NCBI GenBank assembly: GCA_019637265.1
Contig: JAHBVY010000001.1
Span: 1,612,001-1,676,000, forward strand
Length of the DNA stretch: 64,000 nt
Origin: Polyangiaceae bacterium
Lineage (GTDB): Bacteria; Myxococcota_A; Polyangia; Polyangiales; Polyangiaceae
Reading direction: 5' to 3'
Of the stretch, positions 60,114-64,000 are shown piece after piece. Below the pieces are notes generated by a model, which was not told where the DNA came from, ran no database searches, and saw only the letters and a program-made list of their open reading frames with translations. How positions within the stretch are numbered: position 1 is the stretch's first letter; each line of letters begins with the position of its first letter. The translations under genes were made by a program, and so were the position numbers.

Positions 60114-63100
60114 TGGCGCCGCGCGCCAGACCGGGAGCGGAGGGCGCCACGCCAGCCCCGGGTGAGCGCGCCGATGGCCGCGCCAGCGCGAGGGCGCCGC
60201 GCCCAGAGGACGACGAGCACGCGCCAGAGCCTCCCCCGCTCGCGCCCGGCGCCAAGCTGATCGTCGCGCGGCGGGTCCCCTCAGTCAGGCCACCTGGCAG
60301 TCAACACCCACGCGCGAAGAGCGAGCCGCCGCGGAAGCGCTCGCGCCTGGTCCGCTTCGCCACCGGCGCGCTGGCCTCCGTGGTGGTGACCACTTTGTTC
60401 GCCGCGGCCTCCGCCGTGGGCTTCGCGCTGCACTTGGATCGCCCCGCGTCGCGCCGCGTGCTCGCCTCCACCATCGGCTACCTCTACAGCGGCGCGATGC
60501 AGGGCCGGCTCGAGGTGGTCGGCCTGAGCCACCTGTCGCCGCGCCACCTGGAGGTCGACGAGCTCCACCTGTACGACGACCAAGACCGCGAGGTGGTCAC
60601 CCTGAACGGCGTGCGCGTGCGCGCCGATCTGGTCTTGCTCGGCAAGGACGCGCTGTTCGGCGGCGCCAACACCAGCCTGGTGATCAACCATATCCGCGCG
60701 GATAGAACCGCCTGGCACATCCTGCCCAACACGGACGGTGACCCCAGCCTGGTCGCCGCCATGAGCCCCAAGCCCAAGGCGAGCAAGGGCGGGACCTCCA
60801 GCGGCCCGAGCCGGCATATCCGCGTGTGGATCCCCACCATCGAGCTCGGCCAGACCTACGTGCGGGGTCAGCTGGGTGACCTCCCCACCCTCGACCTCAC
60901 CCTGGTGAGCGCCAAGGGCACGCTGGTCGCGACCCCCGACGCCCTCACCATCGACGTCAGCCGCTTCGGCGTCACCCTGCGCGGGCTCGCGGGCGCCGAC
61001 GCCATCGGCACCGGTGATTTCCATGTGGAATCACCTGGGGCGATCTGGGGTCACTTCAACGGGCAGCTGGGGGACGTCGAGCTCGGCGCCTTCTTCAAGA
61101 GCGAAGGCGGCGATCTCGACGCCCGCCTCGACCTCCCCAAGGCCACCCCCGAGGCGATGCGCGCCCTGATCGCCGAGTGGCCGCTCCACGACGTGCTCTC
61201 CGGGCGGGTGCTGGCCGCAGGCACCCTGCCCAAGCTCGAGACCCAGGCGACCCTCAAGGTGGGCCAGGCCGAGGTCGAGGCGAGCGGCCCGATCACGTTG
61301 GCGCCCGAGCTGGGGCTGGATCTGACCGCGACGTTCCGCAAGGTGGATCTGCGGAGCGTGGTGAAGGACGCCCCCGAGACGCGCATCGACGCCACCTCCA
61401 CCGTGCAGGTCTGGAACCGCGCGGGGGAGATGGTGGTGGACGTGAACGCCCGCACCCAGCCGACCGAGATCGCCGGGGTGGATGTCCCGCTGATCGACTG
61501 GAACGCCAGCTTCGACAAGCTCGGCTTCCGCGGCAAATCGACGATCCACGAGCCGGGCGTACCGATCCGGGGTGATTTCCTGATCCACCCGAGCGGCCGC
61601 GTCGACCTGGACCTGAGGGCGCGCCGCTTCGCGCTCACGGACTCCCCCAGGTTCCGCAGCTACGCCCGCGGCTTCCTCGACGTGAGCGTGCGTGGGAGCA
61701 TCGAGCGGGGTGTGGTGAAGGCGTCGGTGGACGCCACCGCGGAGGACCTGAGCGCCACCTCCGTGCGCCTCGGCCGCGGCCGCCTCACGGGCAACCTGTC
61801 CGGCCCGGTGACGCGCCTGGAGGCGCTCACGCTCGGCGCCACCCTGACTGGCTCGAGCCTCAGCGCCGCGCCCCTGGCCTTCGATCGCGTGGAGGCGCGC
61901 GCCTCCGGCCGGCTGCTCGAACCGCGCCTCAAGGTCACCCTGAGCGGCGACTACCGGCCCACCATCACCGCCCGCGGCAAGCTCTCCCCCCCGCTCCGCG
62001 GTCAGCCCACGCGCCTCGCGGATCTCGAGGTCGACGTGGTGCGCGACGAGACCACCCTGGTCGCCAAGGCGAAAAGCCTCAGCGTCACCGAGCGACGCAT
62101 CGCGCTCCAAGACCTCAGCCTGACCGGCGCCGGCGGCGAGCTGACTGCGTCAGCCGTACTGACCGATGGCGCGCTGCGCGGCGCCGCGGAGGGGCGCGAC
62201 GTGGATCTCTCCGCGATCTCCCACGCCATCGGGCTGCCGCGCCGCACCTTGGAAGGTAAACTGTCCATCAGCGGCGACTTCGAGCTGGCCGAAGCGGGCT
62301 CACGAGGCCAGCTGAACCTGGCGGTCACCGGCGGCGCGCTGATGGGGGTCGAGGGCGTCTCGCTCACCTTCCAGGGGCGTCTGAACGAGGACTCGCTCGA
62401 GGGCAATGGCCACGGTGAAGTCGCGAACCTGGGCGCGCTCAGCGCGAGCTTCAAGGCGGACCTGCCGAAGGACGTGCTCTCACCGCGCGCCTGGCTCGGC
62501 GTCACCGGCACCGGCAAGCTCCACGCAAAGGAGCTGAACCTCGACGCCGCCGCGCTCCCGCTCGCGACGTACGGCGTGCACGCGCTCACCGGCAAGGGCG
62601 AGGTGATGGTCGATCTGCGGCGCGACGATCCAGCGCACCTCCCGAGCGTGTTCTTCATCACCCAGACCCACGACCTCAGCCTCAGCCTGGGCAACGGCGG
62701 TGACGAGCCGCTCAGCTTCACCGGCATCGATCTCGGCGCGAGCGGCACCATCGACTCCGCCACGGGGCGCGTGTTCACCACCGTCAACCTGCGCGATCGA
62801 GGCTCGCTGCTCGCGACGCTCACCGGCACCACCACTTACGACTTCGACCAAGCGCTGGCGAACGGCGGGCGCACCGCCATCGCGCAGCTGCTCGACGCCC
62901 CCGTCGAGGCCCGGCTCTCGATCCCCACCCGGCGCATCCAGGAGCTGCCCCCCTTGCTCCAACCCAAGGGCCTGCAAGGCAGCGTCGGCGCCGACCTGTG
63001 GGCGCGCGGGCAAGTGAAGGCGCCCGTGCTCGACGCGGTGGTGTTCGCGAGCGGCGCGCGCCCCGAGTCGAGCCGCTTGGCGCAGCCGTTCAACACCACC

Positions 63101-64000
63101 GTGCGCGCGACCTACGACTCCCCGAGCGGCGACTTCCAGGCCACCGCCGAGCTCACCCTGCCCGACGCGAGCGGCGCCGCCAGGCGCGTGGCCTACGCGC
63201 GGAGCTCCGGGCACGCCCCCTGGTCGGAGCTGCTCGCGGGGCGCAGCTTCGCCGGCGATTGGTGGCGCATCGGCGGCCGACTGGATCTCGTCGATCTCCC
63301 GCTCCAGGCCTTCGCGCCGTTCGCCGACGACCACATCGCCGCCACCCTGAGCGGCAGCGTCAGCGTCCAGCGCTGGCAGGGGCTGCCGCTGTTCGACGCC
63401 GACGTGCGCGTCATCAGCCCGGTGATCGACCGCGTGGCGCTCGGCAGCGGGCGCATCCGCTTCAAGTCCACGGAGGACGCCCAGGCGGTGCTGCGGATGG
63501 AAGACGGCCAGGGCCACGTGGAGGCCAAGGTGAGCACCGCGCTGGCCTGGCCCGAGCTCTTGCCCGGCTTGGATCCGCGCGGAATCATCCAGGTGGACGT
63601 CGCCGCCAAGAACTACGACGCCGTGGTGCTGCAGCCGCTGCTCACCGGGCTGTTTGGTCAGGTGGGTGGTCGAGTCGACGCCAAGCTCAAGGCCACGATC
63701 CGACGCGAAGAGGACCCCATCGATCCCAGCGCGAGCACCTGGGGCGGCGCGGTGAACGGCAGCGCGACGGTGCGCGAAGGCCTGCTGCAGATCACGACGC
63801 TCGGGCTCACCCTGGAGGACGTGCGCCTGAACATCGCCGCCAAGAGCGACGACGCCGGCACCTCCATCACCCTGAGCGGGCTCAAGGCCAAGGTGCGCTC
63901 CGACAAAGACAACGTCCACGGCCGCGCCGATCTCAGACTCGATGGCCTGGCGCTCGATCGCGGCGCCGGCTGGCTCCAAATCGACCAGGTGCCGCTCTTG
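60113..64000 (+). CDS. tamB: TamB-like (DUF490/AsmA-like) protein, cut by window end
   Basis: Frame open from the GTG at 60113 to the window end, 1296 codons without a stop. It overlaps the upstream stop by one base (TAGTG). A disordered Pro/Arg/Glu-rich cytoplasmic N-terminus of about 80 residues precedes one membrane helix (LASVVVTTLFAAASAVGFAL). The rest is long beta-rich sequence with alternating hydrophobic residues and repeated DLxL/LxG segments (HLEVDELHLYDDQDREVVTL, ISGDFELAEAGSRGQLNL), typical of TamB-like bridge proteins that span the periplasm and carry lipids. The conserved C-terminal DUF490 domain lies outside the window, so the assignment rests on N-terminal layout and on the adjacent TamA-like gene. 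Confidence 0.85.
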   Translation, partial: MAPRARPGAEGATPAPGERADGRASARAPRPEDDEHAPEPPPLAPGAKLIVARRVPSVRPPGSQHPRAKSEPPRKRSRLVRFATGALASVVVTTLFAAASAVGFALHLDRPASRRVLASTIGYLYSGAMQGRLEVVGLSHLSPRHLEVDELHLYDDQDREVVTLNGVRVRADLVLLGKDALFGGANTSLVINHIRADRTAWHILPNTDGDPSLVAAMSPKPKASKGGTSSGPSRHIRVWIPTIELGQTYVRGQLGDLPTLDLTLVSAKGTLVATPDALTIDVSRFGVTLRGLAGADAIGTGDFHVESPGAIWGHFNGQLGDVELGAFFKSEGGDLDARLDLPKATPEAMRALIAEWPLHDVLSGRVLAAGTLPKLETQATLKVGQAEVEASGPITLAPELGLDLTATFRKVDLRSVVKDAPETRIDATSTVQVWNRAGEMVVDVNARTQPTEIAGVDVPLIDWNASFDKLGFRGKSTIHEPGVPIRGDFLIHPSGRVDLDLRARRFALTDSPRFRSYARGFLDVSVRGSIERGVVKASVDATAEDLSATSVRLGRGRLTGNLSGPVTRLEALTLGATLTGSSLSAAPLAFDRVEARASGRLLEPRLKVTLSGDYRPTITARGKLSPPLRGQPTRLADLEVDVVRDETTLVAKAKSLSVTERRIALQDLSLTGAGGELTASAVLTDGALRGAAEGRDVDLSAISHAIGLPRRTLEGKLSISGDFELAEAGSRGQLNLAVTGGALMGVEGVSLTFQGRLNEDSLEGNGHGEVANLGALSASFKADLPKDVLSPRAWLGVTGTGKLHAKELNLDAAALPLATYGVHALTGKGEVMVDLRRDDPAHLPSVFFITQTHDLSLSLGNGGDEPLSFTGIDLGASGTIDSATGRVFTTVNLRDRGSLLATLTGTTTYDFDQALANGGRTAIAQLLDAPVEARLSIPTRRIQELPPLLQPKGLQGSVGADLWARGQVKAPVLDAVVFASGARPESSRLAQPFNTTVRATYDSPSGDFQATAELTLPDASGAARRVAYARSSGHAPWSELLAGRSFAGDWWRIGGRLDLVDLPLQAFAPFADDHIAATLSGSVSVQRWQGLPLFDADVRVISPVIDRVALGSGRIRFKSTEDAQAVLRMEDGQGHVEAKVSTALAWPELLPGLDPRGIIQVDVAAKNYDAVVLQPLLTGLFGQVGGRVDAKLKATIRREEDPIDPSASTWGGAVNGSATVREGLLQITTLGLTLEDVRLNIAAKSDDAGTSITLSGLKAKVRSDKDNVHGRADLRLDGLALDRGAGWLQIDQVPLL
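62149..62163. repeat. GTCAG-N5-CTGAC palindrome in tamB-like gene
   Basis: Exact copy with centre CCGTA, read as GCG-TCA-GCC-GTA-CTG-ACC (A-S-A-V-L-T). A CTGAC eight bases earlier makes a CTGAC-N3-GTCAG-N5-CTGAC triple. Confidence 0.8.

Noticed and set aside
61031..63979. Long antisense frames opposite the TamB-like gene
   Set aside because: The plus-strand frame is continuous, starts at a coupled GTG and has TamB-like beta pattern; the minus frames are shadows.

Overview
The window is a GC-rich (roughly 70% G+C by eye) chromosomal segment of a Gram-negative bacterium, most likely a myxobacterium (Myxococcota, Polyangia-like). The evidence is: very large TPR proteins, an MJ0042 zinc-ribbon/TPR protein, several lipoproteins with Gly/Ser/Ala/Asn-rich linkers after the lipobox (two von Willebrand A proteins and a pectinacetylesterase-like protein), an NtrC-type activator, a TamA/TamB-like pair and a compact division/cell-wall (dcw) cluster. 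The assignment is inference from gene content. I see no insertion sequence, CRISPR array, prophage, rRNA or complete tRNA.

Layout. 1-1251: 3' part of rpoD. 1425-18421: four TPR proteins, two of them giant and translationally coupled (stop/start overlap ATGA at 11762), plus a membrane-anchored parvulin-like protein. 18698-21400: tandem pair of vWA lipoproteins with identical C-termini. 21553-29913: thioesterase, BNR-repeat membrane protein, Cys/Met-metabolism PLP enzyme, ribosomal protein S21, DUF971 protein, glycosyltransferase, DUF4013 membrane protein and gamma-glutamyltransferase. 29974-31386: NtrC-family activator with a degenerate receiver. 31747-49294 (minus strand): dcw cluster in the order mraZ-rsmH-ftsL-ftsI-murE-murF-mraY-murD-ftsW-murG-murC-ftsQ / ftsA / ftsZ. 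The genes overlap or nearly abut from mraZ to ftsQ. A promoter with three 10-bp-phased GTGGG/GTGGC boxes precedes mraZ. ftsA and ftsZ are each separated by spacers with hairpins and probably have their own promoters. murB and ddl are not in the cluster. 49295-51018: a gene-poor spacer full of repeats, then rsmE. 51105-60113: hypothetical protein, TerB-like/acyl-CoA oxidase fusion, pectinacetylesterase-like lipoprotein, PPP-family phosphatase, small lipoprotein and TamA-like protein. 60113-64000: TamB-like protein cut by the window end.

Most unusual signal. An interrupted palindrome, GTCAG-N5-CTGAC, occurs exactly at least 13 times in 64 kb, inside genes as well as between them. My rough expectation from base composition is about 0.06. 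Arms are conserved and the central five bases vary. Inside genes it often imposes the otherwise rare Ser codon TCA. A second dispersed family, T-run plus G5-9 plus TTGG, sits in at least eight of the longer intergenic spacers. A third pattern is tandem duplication of gene 3' tips together with their stop codons (rsmE, a 51-residue ORF, the acyl-CoA oxidase gene, a vWA gene). I do not recognise any of the three as a described system; all need genome-wide counting.
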